In this document: positions 1 through 9,176 of the stretch, piece after piece | Layout of the letters: each line of letters opens with the position of its first letter | Numbering within the stretch: the first letter of the stretch is position 1 | Origin: Pseudoalteromonas citrea | Lineage (GTDB): Bacteria > Pseudomonadota > Gammaproteobacteria > Enterobacterales > Alteromonadaceae | DNA: 64,000 nt | Assembly (NCBI RefSeq): GCF_000238375.3 | Contig: NZ_AHBZ03000021.1 | Coordinates: 248,001 to 312,000, forward strand | Direction: 5' to 3' | Program-made: the position numbers and the translations under genes | The notes under the pieces: model-generated | Database searches by the model: none | What the model was told of the DNA's origin: nothing | The model's input: the letters and a program-made list of their open reading frames with translations, nothing else

Positions 1-140
1 ACTGGGGCGCATTTCAAGAACCCGTTGGGCGCATCTATTTTGCAGGTGAACACACCGATACGCGTTATTTAGGTTTTATGGAAGGGGCAGTAAGAAGTGG
101 CGTTCGCGTCTCTGAACAAATTGACGAGTTAAATCTATAA
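1..140 (+). CDS. Flavin amine oxidase, C-terminal end (partial)
   Basis: The reading frame is open from the left edge to a TAA at 138-140, so only about 45 C-terminal residues are present. They include a YFAGEHT motif followed by YLGFMEGAVRSG, which is the signature FAD-contacting end of the flavin monoamine oxidase family. Such enzymes oxidise amines to aldehydes with release of hydrogen peroxide and ammonia. The substrate and localisation cannot be told from this fragment. A second, Tat-exported amine oxidase of the same superfamily lies at 4899, so the region carries two paralogous oxidases. Confidence 0.85.
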   Translation, partial: WGAFQEPVGRIYFAGEHTDTRYLGFMEGAVRSGVRVSEQIDELNL

Positions 141-150
141 AACTCGCCAT

Positions 151-190
151 AAGGCTGCGGCATATTGACAATTAAATAAGCCGCATCCTT
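151..190. terminator. Hairpin between convergent genes
   Basis: An 11-base arm (AAGGCTGCGGC) pairs with GCCGCATCCTT with one mismatch around an 18-nt loop. It sits between the ends of the converging amine oxidase and acetyltransferase genes. There is no long T-run, so termination is inferred from position. Confidence 0.5.
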
Positions 191-200
191 TCATATTCTT

Positions 201-716
201 CTACGCTTTACGTAAAATGACATAGACGTAGTCATCTACTGATTGCCCACCAATCGATGTATTTTTAGTCAGCATCGATTCTCTGTGAAAGCCTGTTTTC
301 TCAAGTAATTTCCACGAGGCGATATTGGACGTCGCGCATGTTGCGATAATTTTATTTAGATTTAAAGTTTCAAAACCATAGTCAACAATTAAGCGCAATG
401 CCTCAGAAGCATAACCCTTTCCATGTGCTGACGCTTTTAGCATACAACCAGCCTCAGCTGAATCGTTGCAGCTACCTTTAAGAGCAATACCAATATTACC
501 CACCTTATCGCCAGTGCTCTTTTCCGTAATACTAAAATCCCAACTTTTTTTCCCTTTACCTTCAGCACAGACCCTACGTTCAAAAATCGTTTTAAGTAAA
601 CTATCCGAACGAGGATCATCTACATACTTCATCAGTGTAGGGCATTGATTTAGTTCCTTAAAAAGTGTCCAATCTGACTGCTCAAGTGGTTTTAGTTGTA
701 ACCGTTCACTATTCAT
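201..716 (-). CDS. GNAT family N-acetyltransferase (RimJ/RimL type)
   Basis: The 171-residue protein has the layout of RimJ/RimL-like GNAT enzymes, which move an acetyl group from acetyl-CoA to an amine (protein N-terminus or small molecule). It starts with ERLQLKPLEQSDW. The central strand-turn-helix with GKGYASEALRLIVDYGF is the acetyl-CoA pyrophosphate-binding motif A, and NIASWKLLEKTGF is motif B. The frame stays open 78 codons further upstream. The ATG at 716 is preferred because an AAGGA sits about six bases before it and the family alignment begins there. It converges on the amine oxidase and appears monocistronic. The substrate is unknown. Confidence 0.85.
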   Translation of the reverse strand: MNSERLQLKPLEQSDWTLFKELNQCPTLMKYVDDPRSDSLLKTIFERRVCAEGKGKKSWDFSITEKSTGDKVGNIGIALKGSCNDSAEAGCMLKASAHGKGYASEALRLIVDYGFETLNLNKIIATCATSNIASWKLLEKTGFHRESMLTKNTSIGGQSVDDYVYVILRKA

Positions 717-1018
717 CTTTTTCCTTATCATCACCTTTAAAAACGTTACGAATATTAGCCCCGTAGCTCTGCTTGACACCGTTAAATGTATCGCACCACC
801 CTCTTGTACCTTTATGATAGTACTTAATTTTCCTTTTCTTCGTAAAGTACATTGTAAAAAATATGTAGGAAAATGACTTAGATTTTGCTGAAGTTGATAA
901 TGGCTACATACGATTATTACTCCGTAATTGAGCAATATTGATACTTCCATCAGTCATAGTGATAGTCAGCTCTGTTAGAGTAACTCGATTCAACACTAAA
1001 CCACACTCTAACCCAAAC

Positions 1019-1044
1019 ACAAAAAAGCCGCAGTTACGCGGCTT
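1019..1044 (-). terminator. Rho-independent terminator of the S8 protease gene
   Basis: Read on the minus strand, a perfect 7-bp stem (AAGCCGC/GCGGCTT) with a 6-nt loop is followed by a run of six T. It lies about 45 bases after the stop codon of the protease gene. Confidence 0.85.
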
Positions 1045-1087
1045 AAAGTTATTCTACTTACCCATACTAAGATAGGTCATGCGAATA

Positions 1088-3013
1088 TTATTTTGATGAT
1101 GTGGCGGTCACATTCAACGTCACACCTACAGCGGCACTATAACCGTATACGTCAACGTACCAAGTACCAGCTTGTGGATTCTGAAATCCACAGTTTTCAA
1201 CATTACCACCAGCATATGGGCGACAATCCCACTGTGAACGTGTAGACGCTTTACCGTATGTTACATATAAGTCAGCATCACCTGTACCACCAGACATAGC
1301 GACATTAAAATCAGAGTAACCGTCAGCTAAGTCAAATGTGTAACGTACCCAGCTACGGCGCGACACATTAATATTATTTACTGTTTCATCAATGGCCGGT
1401 AATGAACCACCCGGTGTACCTGAACAACCATTGGTGTTCAAGTAATCTACCGCTGCTTTTGCTTGTACTAAACCGTGGCCAAACTGAACATCACGACCCG
1501 GAGCACCTAAGTCCTCCGCTGTTGCAGTCAATACCGTACGAATTTGCTCTGCCGTACAACTCGGATGATGGCTCCATACTAATGCTGCAACACCCGCAAC
1601 ATGAGGAGATGCCATTGACGTACCCGTCATTTTACCATAATTACCAGGGCTAATATTAACCGCCGCAGACGTACCTACATCAGCTAACATTGCTGCACCA
1701 GCAACATCAGTAACAGTTAAACCTGGGATAGTTGTTAGATTCGTGTCACCCAAAGTACCACTAAAGCTACCCGCTGCATTATTGTAAATAATCGCACCTA
1801 AACCACCGCTATCTTCACAGTTTTTCACTTTGTCATGGAACGAAATTGCACCACGTTGGATTAAACAAACCTTACCGCTGGCACCGCTATCTTGCACTTC
1901 GCCTGTAGCAAAGTCATACAATGGTGCGGTAACAACACCTTGGTTTTCCATAGCATTTGTTTCATAAGGTACGCTATTCACAGTTAAAGTAACAAATGAA
2001 CCATCTCCTTCAGGATAAGCCGATTGCACATCAACACCTGGGGCTGCAATTTCTACTTGGTCATTTTTTTGTGAACTTGTGTATAAATCTTTATTTTTAT
2101 CGACGCCACCGACAGACATAACTGAATCGTATGATGCAGGGAAACTTTCTAAGTCAGTTGGGTTTGATAATACGCCATCATTACCAGCAGCTGCTATTAG
2201 TAACATGCCGGCATCAGCAGCAGCTTGCATGCCATTGCGTTCAGTTGTACTTGAGCCCGCGCCACCTAAACTCATATTTACAACATCAGCACCGGCTGCC
2301 TGACATTTATTTACCGCATCCACCAACTCTGATGAGTAACCCCAGCCGCTTGCATTAAATACTTTAATAATATGCATTGAAGGATCGGTACCGATAACAC
2401 CTCTAACCCCGATACCATTATTCAAGGCCGCAATAGTGCCCGCAACGTGAGTACCATGAGGGCCTCCATGCTCAAACCAGTTACCTGTACCTCGGTCATT
2501 TGTGCCTGTTACAGTCCCACCATTGCTACCCATATCTTCATGCGGTAAGTCGAGGCCTGAGTCAATTACACAGATTTTTTTACCGCCACTGGCTGCTGAA
2601 GCCACCATGTCATCAACAAGGTCTGCTTGTACTAAGCTGATCCCATAGGGTGTTTCTTGTGACATTAAACGACGTGGTAAGTCTTCTTCTACGTATTCAA
2701 CATTAGTGTCTTCTTGCAAAGTTTGTAATTGAGTACTTGTTAATGGTGTAACAATGGCATTTAAACTTGGTTTAAACTGAGCATTGTTAATACCAAGAGT
2801 AACCATTCTAGATTGAGCCAAATGTGACATTTCTGAGCTCTGGCTCATTAATGTTGAAGCTACACCTGCTTTATACTTCACAATGTAACGCTTTGGTAGT
2901 GGCGATTTACTTGACTCTTCAAGTAGTGGAGCTGCATGAAGTGATGCTGATACAGCTAGTGAAAGTAACGTTGTACTAAAAATCATCTTGTTGTTTTTTT
3001 GTAGCTTAGACAT
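1088..3013 (-). CDS. Secreted subtilisin-like serine protease (S8) with PA and PPC domains
   Basis: This 641-residue extracellular protease begins with a Sec signal peptide (about 1-28), followed by an I9-type inhibitory propeptide (about 41-112). The S8 catalytic triad is visible: D151 in VIDSGLDLPHED, H186 in HGTHVAG and S466 in GTSMASPHVAG, with oxyanion N278. A protease-associated (PA) domain of about 110 residues is inserted between N278 and S466, as in lactocepin-like and other large marine subtilases. The C-terminal 95 residues form a pre-peptidase (PPC) domain, usually cleaved after secretion through the type II system. It probably degrades extracellular protein. The gene has its own terminator and diverges from the chitinase gene. 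Confidence 0.93.
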   Translation of the reverse strand: MSKLQKNNKMIFSTTLLSLAVSASLHAAPLLEESSKSPLPKRYIVKYKAGVASTLMSQSSEMSHLAQSRMVTLGINNAQFKPSLNAIVTPLTSTQLQTLQEDTNVEYVEEDLPRRLMSQETPYGISLVQADLVDDMVASAASGGKKICVIDSGLDLPHEDMGSNGGTVTGTNDRGTGNWFEHGGPHGTHVAGTIAALNNGIGVRGVIGTDPSMHIIKVFNASGWGYSSELVDAVNKCQAAGADVVNMSLGGAGSSTTERNGMQAAADAGMLLIAAAGNDGVLSNPTDLESFPASYDSVMSVGGVDKNKDLYTSSQKNDQVEIAAPGVDVQSAYPEGDGSFVTLTVNSVPYETNAMENQGVVTAPLYDFATGEVQDSGASGKVCLIQRGAISFHDKVKNCEDSGGLGAIIYNNAAGSFSGTLGDTNLTTIPGLTVTDVAGAAMLADVGTSAAVNISPGNYGKMTGTSMASPHVAGVAALVWSHHPSCTAEQIRTVLTATAEDLGAPGRDVQFGHGLVQAKAAVDYLNTNGCSGTPGGSLPAIDETVNNINVSRRSWVRYTFDLADGYSDFNVAMSGGTGDADLYVTYGKASTRSQWDCRPYAGGNVENCGFQNPQAGTWYVDVYGYSAAVGVTLNVTATSSK

Positions 3014-3462
3014 ATAAAAACCTGTTGTTTGTTATTATTTTCGCTAAAAAATGTATCAGAAAACAAAAAAATTAACATGCAAAGTTGTCATTTCATGTAA
3101 AGAATTGTTAATGAAAACAGCATAAAAACACAATAAACATTTAAAAACAAAAGCTTACATCATTATAATTCATTATTTTGGCACAGTAAGTATTATTGCT
3201 TAATTCATATCTTGGAATATGAAATTCGTTTTCAATAACCAAATTAGGTTATACGCATGCCCATATGTGTATTAATGGTTCTATAAAATGCAGCCACACC
3301 GTACTACGCAAGCTATTTTAAAGTGCTTCGAAGTTATGCATTGCAAAATAGTTAAAAAAACAAATTCGTTACTTTAAATTAATTCACTTTACATATAACC
3401 ATCGAAATCGTTACATCAAACCGATATTTAAAAAAACAACATGTAATGATAAGGAATATACA
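3014..3462. other. Divergent intergenic region, protease/chitinase
   Basis: These 449 bases are very AT-rich and hold no convincing ORF. They must carry the promoters of the S8 protease (leftward) and the chitinase (rightward). Several T/A-rich stretches could be -10 elements, but no promoter or operator can be named with confidence. Confidence 0.6.
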
Positions 3463-4683
3463 ATGCAAAAAAGAAGATTACTGACAAGCCTAACCGCAGC
3501 TTGTTTACTCCCATTTTCAGCTATCGCTATCGCAGAGCAATCTTGCCCAAGAGTTGAAGGGTTTTATGCGACATGGGATTATCCAGCTGGCGGGGATTTA
3601 GACATTAAAGATCTAGCCACAGATAAGTTAACACATATTATTGTCGCCTTCGCTTACCCTCAACCAGATGGCAGCCTAGATACCCTTGAAGCAGACAAGT
3701 ATATTGATGACATAGTTAAGCATGCTCATGCAAACAACACCGGCGTGATGATCTCCGTTGGCGGTGCTGGGGTAGACTTTTTATCGATGGATGAAGCCGC
3801 ACGGAGTCAATTAGTAATAAATCTAGTTGAATATGCCAAGCTCCATAACCTTGATGGTATCGATGTCGACTGGGAAGACTGGAGTACTTATAACCAGCCA
3901 AACCCTGTTGAAAGCACGATGCTTTTAACGTTAGTAAAAGATTTACGTGCTGCTTTACCAAAGAATATTGAAGTAACTGTCGATGTTCAAGCTGGCGGCT
4001 GGTCAGGTATTAATTTTCACCCCGACTTGGATAAGTATGCCGACGTTATTCGTTTTATGGCCTATGACTACACCGGTGGCTGGGGTGGCTCACCAATTAA
4101 GCATCATGCAGCATGGGACGATATTCATGCCGGACTTGTTAACCCACACCCCGCCAGTCAAAGTATGATCAGCAAATATGATGTTGCTAAAACGAGTCTA
4201 GGCCTCCCCTTTTATAATAAAACTTTTGTAGATAGTAAAAATGGTCCCGTGTCTGGCCACACTGCCCGCGACATTGTAGAGAACTTAGTCAAAGGCATGG
4301 GCGTGGATTACAACATTGGTCAATATACTCTAGATAATGATGCCTATTTTTGGGAAACACCAGAGTTGATAAAAACCAAATCAAAGTTTGTCGCAGACAA
4401 TGGTTACCCGGGAGTATTTATTTGGGAACTACATCAAGATGCCAGAGATGAACAATATAAACTGCTTAATGTAATCGCAAAAGAGTTACCTAAATGTCAG
4501 CCTTGTGAAGATACTTGGCAACCTTATCCTGCAATTTATAGCAGTGGTGACGTGGTGAGCTATCAAGGTCATAACTGGAAAATCAATGGCGGTCCTCTTC
4601 ACGGCGTAGCCCCAAAGACGCTAGGCCATGAGCATAGATATACAAATTTAGGCGCTTGTAAAAACTATGTAGTTGCTCAATAA
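3463..4683 (+). CDS. Secreted GH18 chitinase with C-terminal chitin-binding module
   Basis: The 406-residue protein has a signal peptide (about 1-24) and a GH18 barrel. The diagnostic DxxDxDxE motif is present at residues 131-138 (DGIDVDWE), making E138 the catalytic acid for substrate-assisted hydrolysis of beta-1,4 GlcNAc bonds. The barrel is compact (about 315 residues) and lacks an obvious large insertion domain. The last 60 residues (WQPYPAIYSSGDVVSYQGHN onward) resemble a CBM5/12 chitin-binding module. It is likely secreted by the type II system and acts on chitin or GlcNAc-containing glycan. An AAGGA about seven bases before the ATG supports the start. The neighbouring genes are not chitin-utilisation genes. 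Confidence 0.92.
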   Translation: MQKRRLLTSLTAACLLPFSAIAIAEQSCPRVEGFYATWDYPAGGDLDIKDLATDKLTHIIVAFAYPQPDGSLDTLEADKYIDDIVKHAHANNTGVMISVGGAGVDFLSMDEAARSQLVINLVEYAKLHNLDGIDVDWEDWSTYNQPNPVESTMLLTLVKDLRAALPKNIEVTVDVQAGGWSGINFHPDLDKYADVIRFMAYDYTGGWGGSPIKHHAAWDDIHAGLVNPHPASQSMISKYDVAKTSLGLPFYNKTFVDSKNGPVSGHTARDIVENLVKGMGVDYNIGQYTLDNDAYFWETPELIKTKSKFVADNGYPGVFIWELHQDARDEQYKLLNVIAKELPKCQPCEDTWQPYPAIYSSGDVVSYQGHNWKINGGPLHGVAPKTLGHEHRYTNLGACKNYVVAQ

Positions 4684-4702
4684 GGTAAATACCTCTCAAA
4701 TT

Positions 4703-4743
4703 AGAGCCTATGACGGGCACTCTGTCAGTAAATAATAGGCTCT
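4703..4743 (+). terminator. Hairpin after chitinase gene
   Basis: AGAGCCTAT (4703-4711) pairs perfectly with ATAGGCTCT (4735-4743), and a small inner TGAC/GTCA stem lies inside the loop. It begins 20 bases after the chitinase stop. The trailing sequence is only weakly T-rich. Confidence 0.55.
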
Positions 4744-4898
4744 TTGTCAATTAGTTCATTACAACACTTCAATATGGGGAAAATGCATGTTCTGTATACA
4801 TTTTCCTGCGTTATTCGCTATTTAAAACAAACAGGTACAACTTAAAGTCCACAACAATAGAGCCCTAGTTACTTATTACAAAAAGGAGTTTTTTACTT

Positions 4899-6434
4899 AT
4901 GAATAAAAACAGAAGACAGTTTATTAAACAAGTCAGTACAGCAACGCTCGCAAGTGCTTTTTCAGGCCAAGTACTCGCAGATGACACACTAGACCCTTTT
5001 AACTTACAAGAATGGCGAGATAATCAAATAAATCGCCCTGAAAAGCACCATGATATATTGATCCTTGGCGCTGGAGTCTCAGGGCTGTGCGTAGCGTACG
5101 AATTAACTAAGTTAGGTGTTAATTTCCAAATGCTTGAAGCACGGTCTAAGCCAGGAGGTAGAAACGAAACACTGCGCCATGGTAGTGAAATAGAAGAGTT
5201 TGATAGAACATCATACTGCGAATTTGAGACAGATAAGCACTTATATTTTAATGTTGGGCCAGCTAGAATATCGCACCACCATGAACGTGTATTACGTTAC
5301 TGTAAAGAGTTGTCAATCCCTTTAGAGCCGCTCATTAATGACAACCGTAATACATATTTCTCTATCGATGGCGCATTCAATAATACCCCAATAAAATCGA
5401 AAGAACTTTACACCAGTCAACGCGGACTGATTGCATCAACACTAGCCCAAGCAATTGAGCAAAACTTAGTATCACACCTATTACCAGCACAACATAACGA
5501 CCATATGCTTAAAATGCTAACAAGCTTTGGAGACTTGGATAGTAATTATCAATTTTCAGGCTCAATACGAGCAGGAGCAGAGGCTAATTCTGGAGTATTT
5601 ACCCCACCTCAAGCACAGCCAAGTAAAGACTTCACGCAAGTTTTACCCCATCTGGACAAATGGGCAAGGCGAATACATTTTGAGCAATCTAAAGATCAGC
5701 AGTCGGCCATGTTGCAACCTGTAGGTGGGATGGACCGTATCGTAAAAGGATTTGCCCGTAATATCCCCAAAAAAATACGCTACAACAGTGAAGTTCTCTC
5801 CATGAAAAGAGTCAAATCTGGGTCTGAAGTGACTTTTCGTAACAAACATGGAGTGATTAAAAAAATGACAGCAGTCCAAGTCATTGTTACTCTTCCACTC
5901 ACTGTACTCCAAGACATAAACCATGACTTTTCTGCACCTATTGCACAAGAAGTACAAAACGCAAATTATGCTTCAGCAGGAAAAACTGCTTTTCAATCCG
6001 AGCGATTTTGGGAAACCCATGAACATATTTTTGGGGGGATTTCATGGTTAGGATCTGATAATACCCAGTTATGGTACCCCTCCTCAGGCTTTGGTAGAGA
6101 GTCAGGAGTGCTGGTTGGTGGCTATATTTTTGATGGGTCTGCAGGCGAGCGATTTGCCAACCTGTCAAACCAAGAACGTGTCGATAGCGCACTAATCCAA
6201 ATGCAGCATGTTCATCCTGAAGCAACAAAGTACGCGCATAGTGCCTGCTCTCGCTCTTGGAAGAATACACCCTTCTCAAAAGGAGGTTGGTCTTCTAACC
6301 CACCCATCGTCGAGTTTTCTCATCAAGATGGGCCCTATATTTTTGCTGGAGATCACACAACCTACCTAAGTGGATGGCAAGAGGGGGCGATTGCTTCTGC
6401 ACATCGCGCACTAGAGTTATTGAACCTTGATTAA
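4899..6434 (+). CDS. Tat-exported FAD-dependent amine oxidase
   Basis: This 511-residue flavoprotein starts with a twin-arginine signal (NRRQFIKQVS, hydrophobic core, ALA-like cleavage near residue 27), so it is exported folded with FAD bound. The dinucleotide-binding GxGxxG is at residues 57-62 (GAGVSG), with an acidic residue about 20 positions later. The C-terminus has the YIFAGDHTTYLSGWQEGA motif typical of L-amino-acid and monoamine oxidases. The likely product is hydrogen peroxide plus a keto acid or aldehyde. The substrate is unassigned; tryptophan 2-monooxygenase and L-amino-acid oxidase are the closest familiar types. A strong AAGGAG lies upstream of the ATG. The gene stands alone. 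Confidence 0.88.
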   Translation: MNKNRRQFIKQVSTATLASAFSGQVLADDTLDPFNLQEWRDNQINRPEKHHDILILGAGVSGLCVAYELTKLGVNFQMLEARSKPGGRNETLRHGSEIEEFDRTSYCEFETDKHLYFNVGPARISHHHERVLRYCKELSIPLEPLINDNRNTYFSIDGAFNNTPIKSKELYTSQRGLIASTLAQAIEQNLVSHLLPAQHNDHMLKMLTSFGDLDSNYQFSGSIRAGAEANSGVFTPPQAQPSKDFTQVLPHLDKWARRIHFEQSKDQQSAMLQPVGGMDRIVKGFARNIPKKIRYNSEVLSMKRVKSGSEVTFRNKHGVIKKMTAVQVIVTLPLTVLQDINHDFSAPIAQEVQNANYASAGKTAFQSERFWETHEHIFGGISWLGSDNTQLWYPSSGFGRESGVLVGGYIFDGSAGERFANLSNQERVDSALIQMQHVHPEATKYAHSACSRSWKNTPFSKGGWSSNPPIVEFSHQDGPYIFAGDHTTYLSGWQEGAIASAHRALELLNLD

Positions 6435-6641
6435 AAGCTCAAAAACACATCAGACAATTGATCTTTATAACTAAATTCGTACCTAAATAGCATTCTATTA
6501 TGGATAATAAGCTATGTAATTTGTACCCGCACAGCTAATATATTCGTTATTCAGGTATTTAAATCACCCAATGTACACATTCATTCGTGTATTCACCATC
6601 CAGTACTATACTTGTTTAATTAACAACAGCGAGGCTTCACA

Positions 6642-6833
6642 ATGAACTTAAAAGAGCTCAGAAACGGTGAATGGATTGAATATAACAACCATCCAGTAGA
6701 AGTAATTGGTATTGATGAAATACTGAAAGTTGCAACAGTGTATGACCATCAAAATCAGAAGCAGATCACCTTAACCGCAAATGATCTCATTGCAGATCCG
6801 CAATGTCACTGTGATTCATATCAGTACTATTGA
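6642..6833 (+). CDS. Small uncharacterised protein, 63 aa
   Basis: A 63-residue protein with its own ribosome-binding site (GCGAGG about eight bases before the ATG) and a downstream hairpin. The body alternates short beta-like segments (EWIEYNNHPVEVIGI, KVATVYDHQNQKQITL), suggesting a small SH3-like barrel. The C-terminus carries CHC followed by a Tyr-rich tail (YQYY). No signal peptide or membrane segment is seen. I do not recognise the family. It converges on the oxygenase gene. It could be a regulatory or adaptor protein; a RiPP role is possible only in the sense that the tail is Cys/Tyr-rich, and there is no leader motif. Confidence 0.6.
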   Translation: MNLKELRNGEWIEYNNHPVEVIGIDEILKVATVYDHQNQKQITLTANDLIADPQCHCDSYQYY

Positions 6834-6844
6834 CTTGTAAGCCC

Positions 6845-6868
6845 GTGCACAAATGATAGTTTGTGCAC
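6845..6868. terminator. Bidirectional hairpin between convergent genes
   Basis: A perfect 9-bp inverted repeat (GTGCACAAA/TTTGTGCAC) with a 6-nt loop lies in the 51-bp gap between the 63-aa gene and the convergent oxygenase gene. It could end transcription from both sides. Confidence 0.6.
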
Positions 6869-6884
6869 ATTACCAGTTACATGA

Positions 6885-7607
6885 CTACACGAAACTAAAT
6901 CTATCTAATAGATGCACAGCATCAGCACGTTGCCTTGATCCTGTTAATGATAGCTTTGATTCTAAACTGATCCGAGTACTATCAGTGTCATTTGTTCGGC
7001 TTCCATGTTTTAAAATCCCTCCATCAAATAGCAGGACTTGTCCGTATTTAACATCTATTGGTTGTGCTTTCCCAGTACCGTAACCTGACTCTAACCATAG
7101 CGTTGACGTTCCTTGAGTATCAGCCAAGGGCAACCACATATTAATTTCTTCGAAATTATGCGTCATTGAGTAATCATCATGAAACTCACTGACTGGTCGA
7201 GTGGTTGGTAAATGAACCCGTATATCTGGACGCGTATCGAAATTGAGCGAATGTGCGACTTTATGTGCTAAATACTCATTCACAAAGCGCTGATATAACG
7301 TAACTAAACCGGCACTCTCAGCTTGATTTTGGATCATATCTTTAAAGAACAAATTATCTTGTGCAAATAACTGCTCTGGCATCCCAAATTGGGCTCTTTG
7401 TTCAATAATAGCTTCATGGTATTTGTCGATATCATCGCATTTTAAAATACGTTGTGTCATAAGATCTGCAAAGGGATACTGCTGAACATCAAAATCAAGT
7501 AATAGCCAGTTTTTAAGGGGAGCATGTGAGCACATGCAAGCACGGATCAAACTTTCATCCATAAAAACTTTATTCAGTTCTAAGGTACTTGGCGTAACAC
7601 TTATCAT
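6885..7607 (-). CDS. StrG-like 2-oxoglutarate/Fe(II) oxygenase
   Basis: A 240-residue protein with the facial triad of Fe(II)/2OG dioxygenases: H143-x-D145 (in VSEFHDDY) and H201 (in ILKHGSR). R212 is placed to bind the 2OG carboxylate. The spacing and the INMWLPLADTQGTSTLWLES segment resemble the StrG/phytanoyl-CoA hydroxylase branch found in secondary-metabolite clusters. The start is set at the ATG at 7607: it has a near-perfect AGGAGGTGA five bases upstream and overlaps the stop of the preceding 61-aa ORF as ATGA, so the two are translationally coupled. The substrate is unknown; the coupled small protein is one candidate partner or substrate (inference only). Confidence 0.75.
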   Translation of the reverse strand: MISVTPSTLELNKVFMDESLIRACMCSHAPLKNWLLLDFDVQQYPFADLMTQRILKCDDIDKYHEAIIEQRAQFGMPEQLFAQDNLFFKDMIQNQAESAGLVTLYQRFVNEYLAHKVAHSLNFDTRPDIRVHLPTTRPVSEFHDDYSMTHNFEEINMWLPLADTQGTSTLWLESGYGTGKAQPIDVKYGQVLLFDGGILKHGSRTNDTDSTRISLESKLSLTGSRQRADAVHLLDRFSFV

Positions 7608-7789
7608 GAGTTCACCTCCTGACACGTCAAGCCCTGTACAGTGTGTTCAAAGAGCTTAAGAGAGCCCAAACGCGTTATATCATCTACTGTCTCTGAAGAG
7701 TCAGCATGTTTCTCGCTAATAAAATAGGAAAGGGGCTGGAAATAACCTGCTGTTTCATCACTATCAACATATCCTTTGTGAATATTCAT
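7604..7789 (-). CDS. Small protein (61 aa) translationally coupled to the oxygenase
   Basis: A 61-residue ORF whose stop overlaps the oxygenase start by four bases (ATGA). The ATG at 7789 follows a strong AGGTGGTGAG, so it is probably translated efficiently; a GTG nine bases earlier lies inside that ribosome-binding site and is less likely. The protein is acidic, hydrophilic, rich in Ser, Thr, Asp and Glu, has one Cys near the C-terminus (GLTCQEVNS) and no signal peptide. I do not recognise the family. Coupling implies a stoichiometric partner, substrate or antidote for the oxygenase, but nothing in the sequence decides which. Confidence 0.6.
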   Translation of the reverse strand: MNIHKGYVDSDETAGYFQPLSYFISEKHADSSETVDDITRLGSLKLFEHTVQGLTCQEVNS

Positions 7790-7940
7790 TCTCACCACCT
7801 AACATAATTAACGATTTGTCTCTCAATGCAAATAGGTTAGAGACATTATGCGTTATCGGCAATTACAGAGCATTACAGCGAGAAAGGTTTTTCGATAACT
7901 CCAAGGAGATTGTTTAGTTTTTAACAGCAAAAGTTACATG

Positions 7941-8711
7941 CTAGTCACGTATATAATAGCGTGGTGTGTAGTGTGTAAAAGACTTAAATTCCCTCGTCAT
8001 ATGCGCTTGATCTGAATAGCCAAATTCGTAAGCAACCGCGGTTAGACTGACCAAGGGATTACATTTTAAGTATTGTACCGCTTTATTTACCCGTACTATA
8101 CGCTGATATTGTTTAGCGGTGATCCCCATTGCTTGCTTAAAAACCCTTTCAAGTTGACGTTGCCCAACAGGTAACCCAGCTGCAATACTCTGTAATGACT
8201 TAGGCTCACTAAAATAGGGCAACACACGTAACAAAGTAGGATTAAAGTCAGCCGTCTGTGCAAAAATAGACATGAAATGCCTATATAGACACGTTAATAA
8301 CGCGTAAGGAGTATGCGCAGTTTGTAACATCTCAAAGCAAGCACTCAAACTGGGGGTTTTACCTGCGCAAGTTACTTCGTTAGGTAACGTTGAAAAAAGT
8401 GACATAGCACCGGGCTGTAAACAAACCCCTACCGCAAGCGTGTTCGAAGAAAAAGTCATTCCTTTTGCCTGAAGAGTTGCAGGCTGTAAATAAACACCCT
8501 GTGTATATTTTACTGAATCAAATGCGATATGGCCTTTTAAACAAAACGTAATAGCGTTGCATCCATTTGCTTTTAAATACCGTGTGACATTGTTGATATC
8601 AACACCTTGATGTGCAGCAATCCAAATACCTTGCACATACTTTGCTAATATTCCTTGTGGAAAGTAGACTTGTAAATCTAAGCCATCATTATGCTGCACC
8701 AACATTTTCAT
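7941..8711 (-). CDS. AraC family transcriptional regulator
   Basis: The 256-residue protein has a C-terminal double helix-turn-helix of the AraC/XylS family (about 155-254). The second helix region reads VAYEFGYSDQAHMTREFKSF and ends in the typical YTPRYY. The N-terminal 150 residues resemble the DUF6597-type sensing domain of regulators with little ligand information. It lies 20 bases downstream of the AhpD-like gene on the same strand, so the two probably form an operon. It may control its own operon through the TTATGGTT dyad at 9177. Confidence 0.88.
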   Translation of the reverse strand: MKMLVQHNDGLDLQVYFPQGILAKYVQGIWIAAHQGVDINNVTRYLKANGCNAITFCLKGHIAFDSVKYTQGVYLQPATLQAKGMTFSSNTLAVGVCLQPGAMSLFSTLPNEVTCAGKTPSLSACFEMLQTAHTPYALLTCLYRHFMSIFAQTADFNPTLLRVLPYFSEPKSLQSIAAGLPVGQRQLERVFKQAMGITAKQYQRIVRVNKAVQYLKCNPLVSLTAVAYEFGYSDQAHMTREFKSFTHYTPRYYIRD

Positions 8712-8731
8712 TGTATGTTTACCGTCCTAAT

Positions 8732-9166
8732 CTAGGGTTTGAAGGCCCTTGCAATTCTATTCCAACTATTAATCGCATTAATAGCAAAGGTTAAATCACA
8801 TATTGAACGCTCGTCAAGGTGCTCTCGTAATTCTGATAACTCGTCACTACCTACTTCTGCATTATTTGTTATGCGTTCAGCCCAACCAAGTATCGCCTGC
8901 TCACTTTCAGTAAATAATGAAGAAGTTTGCCAGACACTCAAAGCAAGTAAGCGTTCTACAGACTCCCCCTGTGCTAATGCACTTTGACTATGCATCTCAA
9001 TACAATATGCACAGCGATTCATTTGTGACACTCTCAATTTGACCAAATCCCATAATGTCAGGCTAAGCCATTGTGAATCATTGAATGCATTTTTTAAATA
9101 CGCCTCTTGCTGCAAAAGAATATCTAACGCGTCTGGGGCCAATTGATGGAAATTTATCGAGTTCAT
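8732..9166 (-). CDS. AhpD-like / carboxymuconolactone decarboxylase family protein
   Basis: A 144-residue all-helical protein with the AhpD signature: a glutamate upstream, then CAYCIEMH (CxxCxxxH), the redox-active cysteine pair and its histidine relay. Members reduce peroxides or act as alkylhydroperoxidase partners; many are only linked to stress responses. The start has AAGGACG seven bases upstream, and a perfect palindrome overlaps the leader. First gene of an apparent operon with the AraC regulator. Confidence 0.85.
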   Translation of the reverse strand: MNSINFHQLAPDALDILLQQEAYLKNAFNDSQWLSLTLWDLVKLRVSQMNRCAYCIEMHSQSALAQGESVERLLALSVWQTSSLFTESEQAILGWAERITNNAEVGSDELSELREHLDERSICDLTFAINAINSWNRIARAFKP

Positions 9167-9176
9167 TTTATCGTCC

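Noticed and set aside
201-950. N-terminal 78-residue extension of the acetyltransferase frame
   Set aside because: No ribosome-binding site at its start and no family similarity; the internal ATG at 716 has AAGGA.
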